From positions 62,001 to 126,000 of the forward strand of contig NHNW01000015.1 of the NCBI GenBank assembly GCA_002786025.1: a stretch of 64,000 nt of DNA, given 5' to 3'. The position numbers and the translations under genes were made by a program. Shown here piece by piece: positions 42,704 through 53,381 of this stretch. A model generated the notes under the pieces. That model did not search any database and was not told the origin of the DNA. It was given only the letters and a program-made list of their open reading frames with translations. This DNA comes from Zasmidium citrigriseum (Eukaryota > Ascomycota > Dothideomycetes > Mycosphaerellales > Mycosphaerellaceae). Numbering within the stretch: position 1 is the stretch's first letter; every line of letters starts with the position of its first letter.

Positions 42704-43367
42704 AGGGTGGTTGGTGTGGGAGGACGATATCATTCATACCACAGGAAAATGCCGTTGGCGAGCGAGGGCATGCGGCCGCATAGTTCTCCGATGGAGAACG
42801 CGGGCGATAGCCCGTTTACGTTGTCGATTCAAACGGTTGATCATAAGACTGCTGTGGTCCGCGACAACTACCACCCAGGTGATCGAACACCTGAGAGTCC
42901 ACGACCCAGGTCAGATCCGTCGCAGCATGAGACTGCTTAAGAAATACCAGCTCGTAGTGAAAACATGACTCTGAAGTCAACTTTTGTACAACTACATACT
43001 CGTGGTCTTCATCACGTGCAATATCAACAACTGAAGCTTTTTCTTGGTATCACTCCCAGTCGCCGTCCTCAAATCATGCCCTACCACCCGGCCCTTCCTT
43101 CGCCAATAGATCAATCGCTGTCATCTTGAAGGCGGACCTTCCCACTCAATCTCTGCGCTTCCCTTGGAGGGGACGTCTCATATGTCACTCGGCTCTTCTT
43201 CTTCACGAACCTCTTCTGGCGCACTGAATCCTCTGGAAAATGGGCATTTCAACGCCTCCCAGATACTTGCAGGTGGTTGGCAGGATCTTGATCGGAGCCA
43301 ACATGCGATCACCGCTACCAGGCTCTGCCATCTGATTGTGATGTAACATAGAATCCCTTCCTGCCGA
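42704..43367. other. convergent 3' region after cyclin H
   Basis: About 660 nt between converging genes. A 63-codon plus-strand frame (ATG 42749, stop 42938-42940) reads like a real hydrophilic peptide (PMENAGDSPFTLSIQTVDHK) but lacks any supporting signal. Otherwise empty. Confidence 0.45.
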
Positions 43368-46175
43368 TCACGTCCTCGCCGCCTTCCGTAGGCCCTCCAT
43401 GATGTTGATCAAGTTGTCGACTAACGGAGGATTCCTCGTCTCATTATGATTGCGTCGCATAGTTGTCACAACAGCGCCCACGACGTCGTCAGGGTTCGCC
43501 ACCATCGCGGCACCTTCAGACGGTGGCTTGATGGTCCATGTGCGGATGGCGGCGTTTCCTTTCCCGCTGTTGATCCATCGCTTGACGATGTTGTCGTCGC
43601 CGCCATCAAGGAAGGCGGTGGGGCTGTTGTTGACCAGTGGTCCTGGCTCGGTTGCACGAGTGATGATACCGTACGACCAGAAGGCCAAGCTGGCTTGGTA
43701 GACTGCGATTGCAGCAAAGTCGCAGATCAGACCTGGTCGCAGGTTTCGAGCTGCACGGAGGACCTGACCAGCGTGCCACAGGGCTTGTCGAGCCATGGTG
43801 GTGCGGGTCCACTGGACGAGCGATGGGTACACTCGTCGTGATTCTTCTTCACCTTCGACGCCAGCGAAGAGATGAACATCGTCCAGTGACAGGTGCAAGT
43901 GCATCAGCAGCAGCTCCACGATGAGTGTGACTTTGGTATCTTCCACAGAACTGATGCGGAAGCACTGTAGCAACTTCGTCAACTCAGCGTGTCGAGTATT
44001 CATGAGAAGGTTGCCGCTGCTCCATTGGTTGTTGTAGTCCTTCATCGAGGAGTCCAGTTGCCTGTACTCCCAAATCATCCTCCAAGCAGCACCAAGTACG
44101 GCCATTGACGCTTGTCGTTGGTCGATGAAGATATCTCGCACGGCGAGAATATCCAGATCTTGAATGCAATCAACCAGTGATGGCTGCCGATCATGCCGTG
44201 GACCTGCATTACGCATGTACGTAGCTTTCCATGACTCGGCTGAAGGCGAATGCCAAAGGTTCTCTGACTCTGGTAGAGGTAGGTAGAGCTCGGCGTAGGA
44301 GATCAGCGGACTGCTCAGAAGGGACACCGACGATTCAAGATCATGTCGGAAGAGGTGCAGGGCGAAGCGCTTCCGCGATTCCTGCTTGACCCATTGTCGC
44401 CATTTGCTCTCGAGCACATCTCCCTGGTCTTCGGCGTAAGGTACAATCCTCTCGTATGTCCCGCGACGGAACAGGCCACCTCGGCGCGCCATGGTGACAA
44501 GATTCTGCTGGAATCCCTCAGCCAGCTCCATCTTGCGGGAATCGCCGCTCCACAAGCCGATCTTGAGTTGCAGCAGCGACGCTTGCATGATCTGGAGATC
44601 TCGCATTAAAGTATTATCTTCCTCCAGCTGAACCGCAATTGCGGTCCTGATGGCTTCCTGGATGGCATACCCCAGTTTGCGGATTGAAGAGTCAGGTGTC
44701 AGCACAGCCCCCGCGGCGACGATGGCAGCGAGTACTTCAGGTCTTGTCTGGCCTGTCAATAAGGTCGGTGCGTGTATCCAGTGTTTCGCATGCGACCCCG
44801 GGGATGTCAATGAGAACTGGAAGAGGCTGTCGAGAAGTCCAATTGAAGGGAAGCAAGCCACGGCCCGAGGAATGCTGTTAGGCTTGCAAGTGCTCAAGAT
44901 CATGGCCAGGATCCTGTCCCTTGAGGTCTGCGATAGTGGTTCGCATGTCACTCGTCGGTCGATGTCCAAGCTAGTCGGCGTCGGTAGCGAGAGGTTCTCC
45001 TGCTCAGCACTGCCAGAGTCTTTAGACAGCGGACGAAATCGCCACACAGACGCCTTTGGCAAGGCTGTTGTGTCCATGGGAGGCGCCGGCGCAGAGGTGA
45101 AGCTGGGCATGATGTCTGAGCCCGTCGTTGGGAAGCCTATGCTTGGTGTCCGTAAGTCGAATGGATTGGCATTGTTGTAAGTATCCAAGAAGCTGAGGTC
45201 AAGATCGTTGAGTTCCATATTGGTGTCGACACCAAAGTCGAACAACTCCCTCGGAGTCCAAGGTCCAGCCTGATAGTCGATCACTTGGACGTTACCATTC
45301 GGCTGACTGGACGGCGGCATCATCTTATCTCGAAGATAGTCGAACATGTTGGCGCCGTTCGGGGTATGCGGCGGCATCATGGAACCCTCCATGCCCATCT
45401 GGGCCGGTGGTGGAGGGGCTTGTTCCGCCATCTGCATGGCGGGCAGCGGCCCTGGGGGACCAAAGGAGTTACGATGCTGCATTTGGGGTGTTGGGACCTG
45501 GTGCATGGGGGTCATTGGGCCCATGTTCTGCACATGTTGGACGCTCTCGCCGTAGCGTTGCTGGTCCGGGATGAAGTGGTTCTCAGGTGGCGACTGTCGA
45601 TGCATCTCGCTGGGGGTGAAGTTGGGAGTGAAGTTGCATTGGATGCCCTTCTTAGTGCAGCGCTTGCAAGGCTTTTCTTCCTCACACTTTAGATGGAGTC
45701 CAGCACAAGCTTCGCAAGCCTGGGAGACGCGGCTGTGTTGAATGATGGTGGGCTTAGCCTGGGGATCATCTTTGCTGTGGCCCAGGGTGTGTCGCTTGAG
45801 CAGATCCGCTCGGGCGAAGGCCTTGGTACAGATCTGGCACTGGTAAGGCTTCTCCTGCGTGTGCATGCGCACATGGCGCGAGAGGTGATCGAGCCGTGCA
45901 TAGGATTTGGAGCACTTGCCGCAGCTGTACAGGCGAGTGCTCGCAGGCGGTCCAGTCGCCGGCGCACTCCCATTCGCAGCTGTGCCTCCATTGGCGGGCG
46001 GATGCACCTGGTTGCCCGGCGATGGGTTTGCGTTGCGGTTTGCGCTCTCGTTGTCGTCAGACCGCACGCGCTTCGCAGCGGGCTCGCCGGAGTGCGAATC
46101 GTCATCGGCGGGCGTGGGCGGTGCAGGCACTGGTTGAGCATCCATCGCCGGCGCCGACTCAGGAGCGTAGGCCAT
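43368..46175 (-). CDS. transcription factor with two C2H2 fingers plus a Zn2Cys6 cluster
   Basis: Single exon, 935 residues. Two classic C2H2 fingers at about 85-105 (CGKC..HVRMH) and 113-133 (CQIC..HTLGH) are followed by a Zn2Cys6 cluster with Cys at 154, 157, 164, 170, 173 and 180. A Pro/Met-rich linker follows, then a fungal-specific TF domain (about 470-750). This triple-zinc layout is also seen in fungal melanin regulators of the Cmr1/Pig1 type, but the finger sequences here are different from what I know of those, so I do not assign that function. The start was chosen at MAYAPES; an upstream Met at 46373 extends through low-complexity sequence. Confidence 0.88.
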   Translation of the reverse strand: MAYAPESAPAMDAQPVPAPPTPADDDSHSGEPAAKRVRSDDNESANRNANPSPGNQVHPPANGGTAANGSAPATGPPASTRLYSCGKCSKSYARLDHLSRHVRMHTQEKPYQCQICTKAFARADLLKRHTLGHSKDDPQAKPTIIQHSRVSQACEACAGLHLKCEEEKPCKRCTKKGIQCNFTPNFTPSEMHRQSPPENHFIPDQQRYGESVQHVQNMGPMTPMHQVPTPQMQHRNSFGPPGPLPAMQMAEQAPPPPAQMGMEGSMMPPHTPNGANMFDYLRDKMMPPSSQPNGNVQVIDYQAGPWTPRELFDFGVDTNMELNDLDLSFLDTYNNANPFDLRTPSIGFPTTGSDIMPSFTSAPAPPMDTTALPKASVWRFRPLSKDSGSAEQENLSLPTPTSLDIDRRVTCEPLSQTSRDRILAMILSTCKPNSIPRAVACFPSIGLLDSLFQFSLTSPGSHAKHWIHAPTLLTGQTRPEVLAAIVAAGAVLTPDSSIRKLGYAIQEAIRTAIAVQLEEDNTLMRDLQIMQASLLQLKIGLWSGDSRKMELAEGFQQNLVTMARRGGLFRRGTYERIVPYAEDQGDVLESKWRQWVKQESRKRFALHLFRHDLESSVSLLSSPLISYAELYLPLPESENLWHSPSAESWKATYMRNAGPRHDRQPSLVDCIQDLDILAVRDIFIDQRQASMAVLGAAWRMIWEYRQLDSSMKDYNNQWSSGNLLMNTRHAELTKLLQCFRISSVEDTKVTLIVELLLMHLHLSLDDVHLFAGVEGEEESRRVYPSLVQWTRTTMARQALWHAGQVLRAARNLRPGLICDFAAIAVYQASLAFWSYGIITRATEPGPLVNNSPTAFLDGGDDNIVKRWINSGKGNAAIRTWTIKPPSEGAAMVANPDDVVGAVVTTMRRNHNETRNPPLVDNLINIMEGLRKAART

Positions 46176-48455
46176 GACGCCTGCTGGCACCGAACCAGTG
46201 GAGCCCGATGTCCTGGCAGCGGAATTTGGAGAGAGATGAGAAGCAGATGGGGTGGAGCCGGTCTGGCGCTCAGTCTGGGGTTTATCACAGCACCGCCGAG
46301 CGCCCTCACCCGCCCTCACCCCGCTCGCGCTGGCCACACGCTTCCGAAGCCACCGCCGACGATGATTTGCCATCCCGCTGCCTCGCCAGGCCCTGCAGGA
46401 GCCTCATGACGCCGCCAGCGATTGTCCTGCTGCAGTCGTGGCGTCCGCTAGTCCCCTCGAGCATCGCAAAGTCATCTAGGGCATCTGACCACACTCTGCT
46501 CCCGCCTCCTCGGACGATGCATTCGACGACATCGATGCACATCATCGCTGTTTCCATCACCATACATCCAATCGGTCATTCGCCGAAGCTCGCTAGAACA
46601 CTGTTCTAAGACTGGCTCAACCCACGTGCATCGCGTGCCCACATAGGCCAAATGGTAACCTTCAAAATAGAAGCCTAGAAGCTGCTGATCGCGGGCGCAG
46701 CCGACCTCGCTCTCTGCCAGCGCCGATAGTACAAGATCAAGGTGACCTTCCTGGTGACTTGGTACTTCACATTGGGGACGAGACGGTGGTCTCAGTTGAC
46801 ATCACAGCAGTCATACAGGCGGGACGCTCGGTCACTATCCCTTCTCCATCGCTTTGTCCTGGGTTACATCGTAATTTAGTGGCGGGGATCTCATCATTAA
46901 TAATATGGGCTAGCTATGCCAGCTGCACAACGGGTGATGTATTCGTACTGCCTCGAAGGATGCTCGTGTCATCTCAGCGTCCAATTCGTCTTCACTATCC
47001 TTCTCTGGTCGCTTGTAAAGTTTGACTGCCATAGTCATCAATTACAGTTGGGCAATGGAGACATGCCTGGGGAAGCAGCGAGGGAAGGAGTAAGAAGCTT
47101 TCTGCAAGCCTCCGCTTCGTTGAACCCATTCTCAGGTGTGGTGCCTGTTTTCGGGACGTTGTGAAGCCGAAGATGCCGAATCGTCCAGCATCCATCACAC
47201 CATCCCAGTCTGATTGTGACGATATCACAGTCAGAACGCTGATGTATGGCATTCGTCTGCAGGACCGCTATTCGTTCGGTGCAAAGGGTTGAGGTGTCAT
47301 AGGCAGGTGAGGTTTGGATAGACTTTGCTGAGCCATGAAAGATGCGCAATGTACACCTACATCAATCCTCTCAGAGACTAATGCAATGCGTCGAACAATG
47401 TCTCGGACAGAAGGCTGCCACATAAGCCTCTCGGTTAGCGAATCGCCCAAAGGTGCTCTTGCAGACTGGGAAGATCCTGCCAATGGGGCGGTGAAGTAGA
47501 TCATCCCAATGTGGACCAGAGGAAAGCGCCAAGGAAGGATGGTCCTGAATTCAGGTCGAATAGACGAATAATCTGCGGCTAGGAGGTAAAGCTGGCTACC
47601 TAGCCAGCTCCAAATACCAGGGAAGGGTCGTACGAAGAATGCAAGACTGATATTTCGGTCTTTCCGAGCATGTTCTCCGCGGACACGGCATAGCCTTCAG
47701 CAAGTGGAGCCAGTGGGAAAGATGCTGTCACGGATAGTGTGAAGATGACAGCCAGAAACGCTGTTTTGATGGTACGCTCCAAGCCAAAATGCTCATGCAA
47801 GCAGGGTGGATGGTTTGTCACCCAATCTTCAGCCTCACCTACTGCCTGGATAAGTCCAAAATGCCTTCACCGGTGGCCTTGTCCTAAATCATGGAGATGG
47901 ATGATTCATATCCTCTGAGAACGACGCCGTTTTCAATCTGTTCGATCAGGTGACAGCGACACGCATGCCGCCCGAATGGCCTCGGTCCTGGGCAAGTCGC
48001 AGCAAGACGTGCTTCTCTCCTCATGCGTCGAGCTCTCGTAAGGCGGGCCTGCTGGTATCGTGTGTGAGTCCATCTCAAGACTCGACAATTTTCTGCGATA
48101 TGCGATGACATCGTTGATGGCCATTGTGGTGACCAGAAGGTAAGAGAGGAAGAGAAGGTGAAGTCGATGCTCGTGCCAGCCACGAGAAGCCACCCTGCTC
48201 GAGCGACGCAGGAACTAGGTTCATCGGGACGGGCCATGACTAGCGCGACAAGCATCAATCAACCTCCGACGACCAGCGACTGGGCCTCGCCAGCGTCCAC
48301 GACATCCTCGTCTCCAGCATCCTTGTAGGGGTCGCACTGTTCCTGTATCACGCGTTTCACCTTGTTTATTCTTCTTTTCTCTGTACACTCTCATTGCAAT
48401 GCTTATCACAACCAATGTTTTCTTCGCATAGCCTATTGAGCCCCCGATCGAGAAC
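46176..48455. other. 2.3-kb divergent gene-free region
   Basis: Between the start codons of the C2H2/Zn2Cys6 factor and the DUF4048 gene. Frames of up to about 125 codons exist but none has conserved motifs, signal peptide or splice support. Long upstream regions like this are common before regulatory genes, so it may hold the promoter of the zinc-finger gene. Confidence 0.5.
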
Positions 48456-50036
48456 ATGGCTTCAAGAGACCTTCCACCCGAACACATAACCTCGCCAACG
48501 AGTCCGACATACTCCGTTGCATCCTCCGGAAGAACGAGCTTCCACAGCCACGGACGGCAACTTTCAATGGTGTCTGAGACTGCCGCACCGCCTCGGACGA
48601 ACCGCTTTTCTGTGCAGTTCCCTATTCCCACCGAACTTCCGGGCCACTCCCGATCCTCGAGTTCGCCAGTGCGAGAGCCAGCTTCCGAGAATGCCGAAGT
48701 CTCAGAGGTGCAGACCGATCCATCTGATGGCAACTATCTGCACTTGATCGCTGCTCAAGAGCGGAGAGTGTTGGAACTGAAAGAGGAGTTGCAAAAGGCG
48801 GAAGCGGACCTGAACCGGCTGAAGCGAGACTGGGCAAGACATGAGGCGAACAAGAAACGCGACGATGTACGGCGTCTGATGCGGCTTCAGACTCTCCAGA
48901 CTGCTGTGCCCTCATTTGTGCCGGACGACGATACGGATGGCTCAAGCGCCTGGATGCAGCAGGAGATGGAGCGTCGCAAGGCGTTGCTTAACTCATGCAG
49001 GACTAGCAATCGCACTGTTCTTCCTGGTCAGAGACATACGAGGACGCTGTCCTTGCTTTCACCAGCGAGAGATAACATCAAGCCTATTGCTCCAATCGTT
49101 CAACCTCAGCCTTTACCGCCCAGAAAAGATAGCCTCAAGAATGGACCCGCACAACGTCAAGAGGCAGGGACTCCACAACCACGCTTGAACAGGGCCTCAA
49201 CCACTGGTGATGTGACGGGCGATATGGGAAGATCTACAATGCCCGGCATGGACCCTGCTGATGCTGCACTGGACCACGAAAGCCTTATCCGCGCCGGGAA
49301 GAAGGTCGCAACAGGGTTCAAAGATGGACTATGGAACTTCTGGGAGGATCTGCGGCAAGCGACTGTGGGCGAGGAATCCACACAGATACCGCCACCGCCT
49401 AGAAGGAAGAGCTCTACACAGACTCTCAGGATTCCCAGGAAGCAAAGCAGCAAGAGTAGTCTTCAAGGGTCTTCGAGAAGTTCATCTACGATCGGGAAAG
49501 ACCAACCATCTCTGACGCGAAAGGAATCGTCAAAAGGCCTGCCAGACCTTGCCAATCCTTCATTCTGGACTGAGCATGGTGTGAACCTTCAACCTCCTCC
49601 ACAAGCAGCCACGAAAAAGGCCGCGACTTCGAGGCAGGTCAAAACCGTGGACCCTGCGAAAAGACTATCAGCTGCCTCTAGTGAAGGATGGGATACGTGG
49701 GATGATAGCCCGGAGCAGTCTCGATCATCGTCAAGCGTAACATCTGAGGCCACCACACTCCCCTCAACAGTCTCCGGCAGTCCTCGAGCGAGTCTGGTTA
49801 TGAATCGCCAATCGAGAGACATGTCAAAGAAAGAAGCCATTCCGTGGCCAGCACTCAAGAAGTCTGGAAGTGGAATTGGGACCCTCCGCAGGACGGCGAG
49901 TCATCTACTCACGGAATGGGAGAAGAGTTTGACCCCGTCCCCTGGCGAGGAATATCAGGGCGAGCAGTCGGATTACATGGGAGCGAGTGCCGAAGCTGCT
50001 GCTTACGGGGCGAATACTAGACACAAAAACGATTGA
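48456..50036 (+). CDS. DUF4048-type protein
   Basis: Single exon, 526 residues, Ser/Pro-rich and mostly disordered. A short coiled coil (about 92-130, AAQERRVLELKEELQKAEADL) precedes the conserved motif ERRKALLNSCR..RHTRTLSLLS (about 165-205) that I associate with the fungal DUF4048 family. A second conserved block, ESLIRAGKKVATGFKDGLWNF (about 276-300), looks amphipathic. The C-terminus has TASHLLTEWEKSL. No membrane segment or catalytic motif. Function unknown. The many Ser/Arg sites suggest phosphoregulation (inference). Confidence 0.8.
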   Translation: MASRDLPPEHITSPTSPTYSVASSGRTSFHSHGRQLSMVSETAAPPRTNRFSVQFPIPTELPGHSRSSSSPVREPASENAEVSEVQTDPSDGNYLHLIAAQERRVLELKEELQKAEADLNRLKRDWARHEANKKRDDVRRLMRLQTLQTAVPSFVPDDDTDGSSAWMQQEMERRKALLNSCRTSNRTVLPGQRHTRTLSLLSPARDNIKPIAPIVQPQPLPPRKDSLKNGPAQRQEAGTPQPRLNRASTTGDVTGDMGRSTMPGMDPADAALDHESLIRAGKKVATGFKDGLWNFWEDLRQATVGEESTQIPPPPRRKSSTQTLRIPRKQSSKSSLQGSSRSSSTIGKDQPSLTRKESSKGLPDLANPSFWTEHGVNLQPPPQAATKKAATSRQVKTVDPAKRLSAASSEGWDTWDDSPEQSRSSSSVTSEATTLPSTVSGSPRASLVMNRQSRDMSKKEAIPWPALKKSGSGIGTLRRTASHLLTEWEKSLTPSPGEEYQGEQSDYMGASAEAAAYGANTRHKND

Positions 50037-50361
50037 TGACCTGTAATGATGGATCTTGGACAAGCCATCGTTAGAATGTAGATACTTTGGAAGTTTGGAA
50101 CTCTACCTACAGTCGCTCTTTCCCGCCCACCGCAAAGGCTTCATGGTTCCAGCGCCTGTTTCAGCCACATTAACGGTCCGCAACAGACGAGAGGTTCCCA
50201 TGCATGCCAAGACATTGAAGTGAATGTGCGGAGACCGTCCGAATTCGGCCTAGTCTCTCGGGGGTGTCGACAGTCGTCCAACATACGACCACCACCCTTC
50301 TTGCTCTGCGTCCTCATCTTCATCCTTCTCCTACAATACACGACGATACAGAACTGTCGAG
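50037..50361. other. promoter and leader of TIM22
   Basis: About 325 nt between the DUF4048 stop and the TIM22 start. Pyrimidine- and CT-rich close to the ATG. No gene seen. Confidence 0.5.
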
Positions 50362-50974
50362 ATGTCTTTCCCAGGATTCCCGCAGGCCGGTGGCGCCGCC
50401 GATATGGATCCGCAAAAGGCCCAGGAGCAGATGATGATCAAGACGGTACGTTGCAACCCTCAAACAAGCCTATAATTCTCCATTCAATGCTTATGAATGC
50501 CTCCAGATGCAAGCCGCAATGGAATCCTGCCCCGCCAAACTCGCCATCGCCGGCACAATGGGCTTCGGCCTCGGAGGCCTCTTCGGCATGTTCATGGCCT
50601 CGATGCGCTACGACACACCTCTCTCAGCTGGCATGCCCGGCGGCGTGGGCTCCCAAATCAAAGACATTCCGATGCGCGAACAGATCAAGATGGGTTTCAA
50701 AGACATGGGTCGATCATCGTGGTCCTCGGCGAAGAATTTCGGATACATCGGAGCGATTTTCGCTGGATCGGAGTGTGCGATTGAGGGTTTCCGTGCGAAG
50801 AATGACCTTGCGAATGGTGTTGCGGCTGGGTGCTTTACGGGTGCGTTCTTGGCGAAGAGTGCTGGGCCTCAGGCTATGGCGGTGGGATGCGCGGGTTTTG
50901 CGGCTTTCTCGGCGGCTATTGATGCGTATATGAGGATGGAGAGTAATGATCGGGCGGCGGATCCTATCATTTAA
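50362..50974 (+). CDS. TIM22: mitochondrial inner-membrane translocase subunit Tim22
   Basis: Two exons (50362-50445 and 50507-50974) encode 183 residues. The 61-nt intron (GTACGT..CTCCAG) falls before [30 protein letters not shown]. The family pattern is complete: glycine-zipper membrane helices, the conserved ESCPAK Cys, [37 protein letters not shown] and a last helix ending [11 protein letters not shown]. Tim22 is the channel of the carrier translocase that inserts multi-spanning proteins into the inner membrane. A frame overlapping the stop is discussed in the findings. Confidence 0.95.
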
Positions 50975-51921
50975 GGGGACACAAGAAAAGAGATTCGAAC
51001 ATGAGAAAGAGGAGGAGATACTGGACTCCCTAGGATACCCTGTGGCTTCCACCAAACCAAAGAGACCTGGTGACCTCTTGCCAGACGATGAACCACGCCA
51101 AGGGGTCGTGGGATCCACACAGCCTTCTCCTACGCCGGTATGAAGCACATCGCCCATTGTGCAATCTGGTGGCATTGACAGCTACTCCACTCCAACATTA
51201 TTCGACATCTGTACAGCTACACGCTTGTCGCACTTCGGCTTCTGGACCATGCTTCCGCAGCACGGGCTACATTTGGAGGCCCGCTCATCATTGCGGCAGC
51301 ATAGATTGCTCAAGGTCTTTCAGTGAGACGAGAGATGAACAGAGAAGGTGCTGGGTCCTGACGAGTTGCCACATTGGGATGCGGGTCTTGCAGCTCGCGG
51401 TCTAGCCTTCACTTTAACCGTCGGCCCTATGGAGCGCTCTTGGACATACGCAACTGCCGTGCAGCCACGGTGTTGGCAGCGATGTATATGGATATGCTGC
51501 AGCAGAGTAAATACCCGACAAGCTCAGACAAGACGCCCAGCAATTTAGCCGGGACTCACCACCGAGGCTTGAATCCATCAACATGCGCTACGCCTGGTTC
51601 CTGCATCCTACTTTTCATGCTTGCGGGGCTCCAGAATGCTCCACACACGGGACAGTCCTGGCCACTGAGACTCTCTTGCACACGCCACTCGTCGTCAGCA
51701 TTCTACCTATACTATAGAGCCGTATGTACGCTTTCATCAACAACGGCCTTCACATGCATTTAGCCGGAGATCAACGACCTCTTCGCGTAGACGACGTCGC
51801 CTGTCTCATGGCCATCTAGGCTAATAGATTGGCACTGGTATAAGTAGTAAGTTGGGCATCTAACCACATCGAAGTCTCTTGCTTCAGTCTCTCCTACCCT
51901 GTACTGTGTATCGTTCAAGCA
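50975..51921. other. TIM22 3' flank and GH10 promoter
   Basis: About 950 nt. The first 170 nt keep an open +1-type frame overlapping the TIM22 stop (50946-51143). The rest shows no gene. A TATAAGT at 51839-51845 lies about 80 nt before the GH10 start. Confidence 0.5.
51839..51845 (+). promoter_or_regulatory. TATA-like element of the GH10 gene
   Basis: TATAAGT about 77-83 nt upstream of the start codon, a usual distance in filamentous fungi. Positional evidence only. Confidence 0.4.
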
Positions 51922-53254
51922 ATGGCTCTCAAGAACCTCTTCGCCCTCAGCCTACTGGCTCTTCCTTGCCTCGCCCTCCCGAATGACAACCGATATGGTC
52001 CTGTCAAGACTGTTACAGTAACAGCATCCAGCCCCTGCGATGCCATCACAACAACTTCGCCAACCGCAGACGGGACCAGTCCCTCAACTACCTTGACTGC
52101 TACAGCTACAGCCAGGAATGTCGGCCTCAACAAGGCAGCCAAAGCAAAAGGCAAGCTTTGGTTTGGCACGGCTGCAGACATCCCAGGAACGGGCGAGTTG
52201 CAGGACAAGTACTACATGAAGGAGTTCCAGAATTGGTTGGACTTTGGAGAAGGTTGGTTGTCTTGCACAGATGTTGGTGGTGACTAAGTTGCTGATGTTG
52301 ATCGAACAGCTACGCCCGCAAACATCATGAAATTTGATGCCACAGAACCTCAGCAAAACGTTTTCAACTTCACCGGCGGTGAGCAGTTCTTGAGTATCGC
52401 TGAGAAAGGGAGGAAACTCGTTCGATGGTACGTCTATACTTCCATTCCTCAATCACTGTCAGATCTAACTCTACTAAAGCCACAACCTCATCTGGTCCTC
52501 CCAGCTCCCCTCCTGGGTCACTTCCCCATCAACCCCCTGGACCAACGCCACCTTGAGCGCCGTTCTAGTCAACCACGTCCAAACCCTGGTCAAACACTTC
52601 GGCGACCGCTGCTACAGCTGGGACGTCGTCAACGAAGCCTTCGCCGACTCGCCCGCAGGCTCCTACACTTCCAACGTCTGGCTCAGCACCATTGGCCCCG
52701 AATACGTCCCCATGGCGTTCAAAGCTGCTGCGGACGCTGTTAAGCAGAATAAGCTCAAGGTCAAGTTGTATTATAATGATTATAATATCGAGTATCCCGG
52801 CGCGAAGAGTACCGCTGCCCAAAATCTCGTCAAAGAACTCCAAAGCCGAAACATCCAAATCGACGGCGTCGGCCTGGAAAGCCACTTCATCGCCGGGGAA
52901 ACACCTAGCCAGTCCAGCCAAGAGGAGAACATGAACGCTTTCACCTCCCTAGGCGTCGACGTCGCCGTCACGGAACTCGACGTCCGCGTCACCCTGCCTC
53001 CCACCGCAGCCGCGCAGGAGCAGCAAGTGCAGGACTACTACAGTACCGTGGCTGCTTGCATGAATGTGGAGAGATGTATCGGGGTTACGGTGTGGGATTT
53101 CGATGATACGTATTCGTGGGTGCCGAGTACATTTGCTGGGCAGGGGTATGCGGATTTGTTTTTTCAGCCGAAGGGAGCGAATACGCCGTTGGTGAAGAAG
53201 GCGGCTTATGATGGATGTTTGGAGGCGTTGACTGGCAAGCCAGAGGGCCTTTAG
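51922..53254 (+). CDS. secreted GH10 endo-1,4-beta-xylanase
   Basis: Three exons (51922-52252, 52310-52427, 52480-53254) encode 407 residues. Introns of 57 and 52 nt restore [12 protein letters not shown] and the [12 protein letters not shown] segment. A signal peptide of about 18 residues ([17 protein letters not shown]) is followed by a Thr/Ser-rich stretch (about 28-65), then the GH10 barrel: acid/base Glu202 in WDVVNEAF and nucleophile Glu315 in VTELDVR, with the late [14 protein letters not shown] segment. It cleaves internal xylosidic bonds of plant xylan. No cellulose-binding module is present although the Thr-rich stretch sits where one often does. Confidence 0.95.
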
Positions 53255-53381
53255 GAGTAGAGACAGCTCGGAAGGTTGAAGGTCATATTCTCGAAAATTT
53301 CATGCCGGTCTGGTCGAATGTTCGTGGTCCTGGTGCCCACTATGTACAAGTCTGTCGCCCTCACAACCTGTACACCGTCCA

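Noticed and set aside
46176..48455. Possible hidden gene in the 2.3-kb region before DUF4048
   Set aside because: Frames on both strands are short, mutually overlapping and lack domains or splice signals that extend them.
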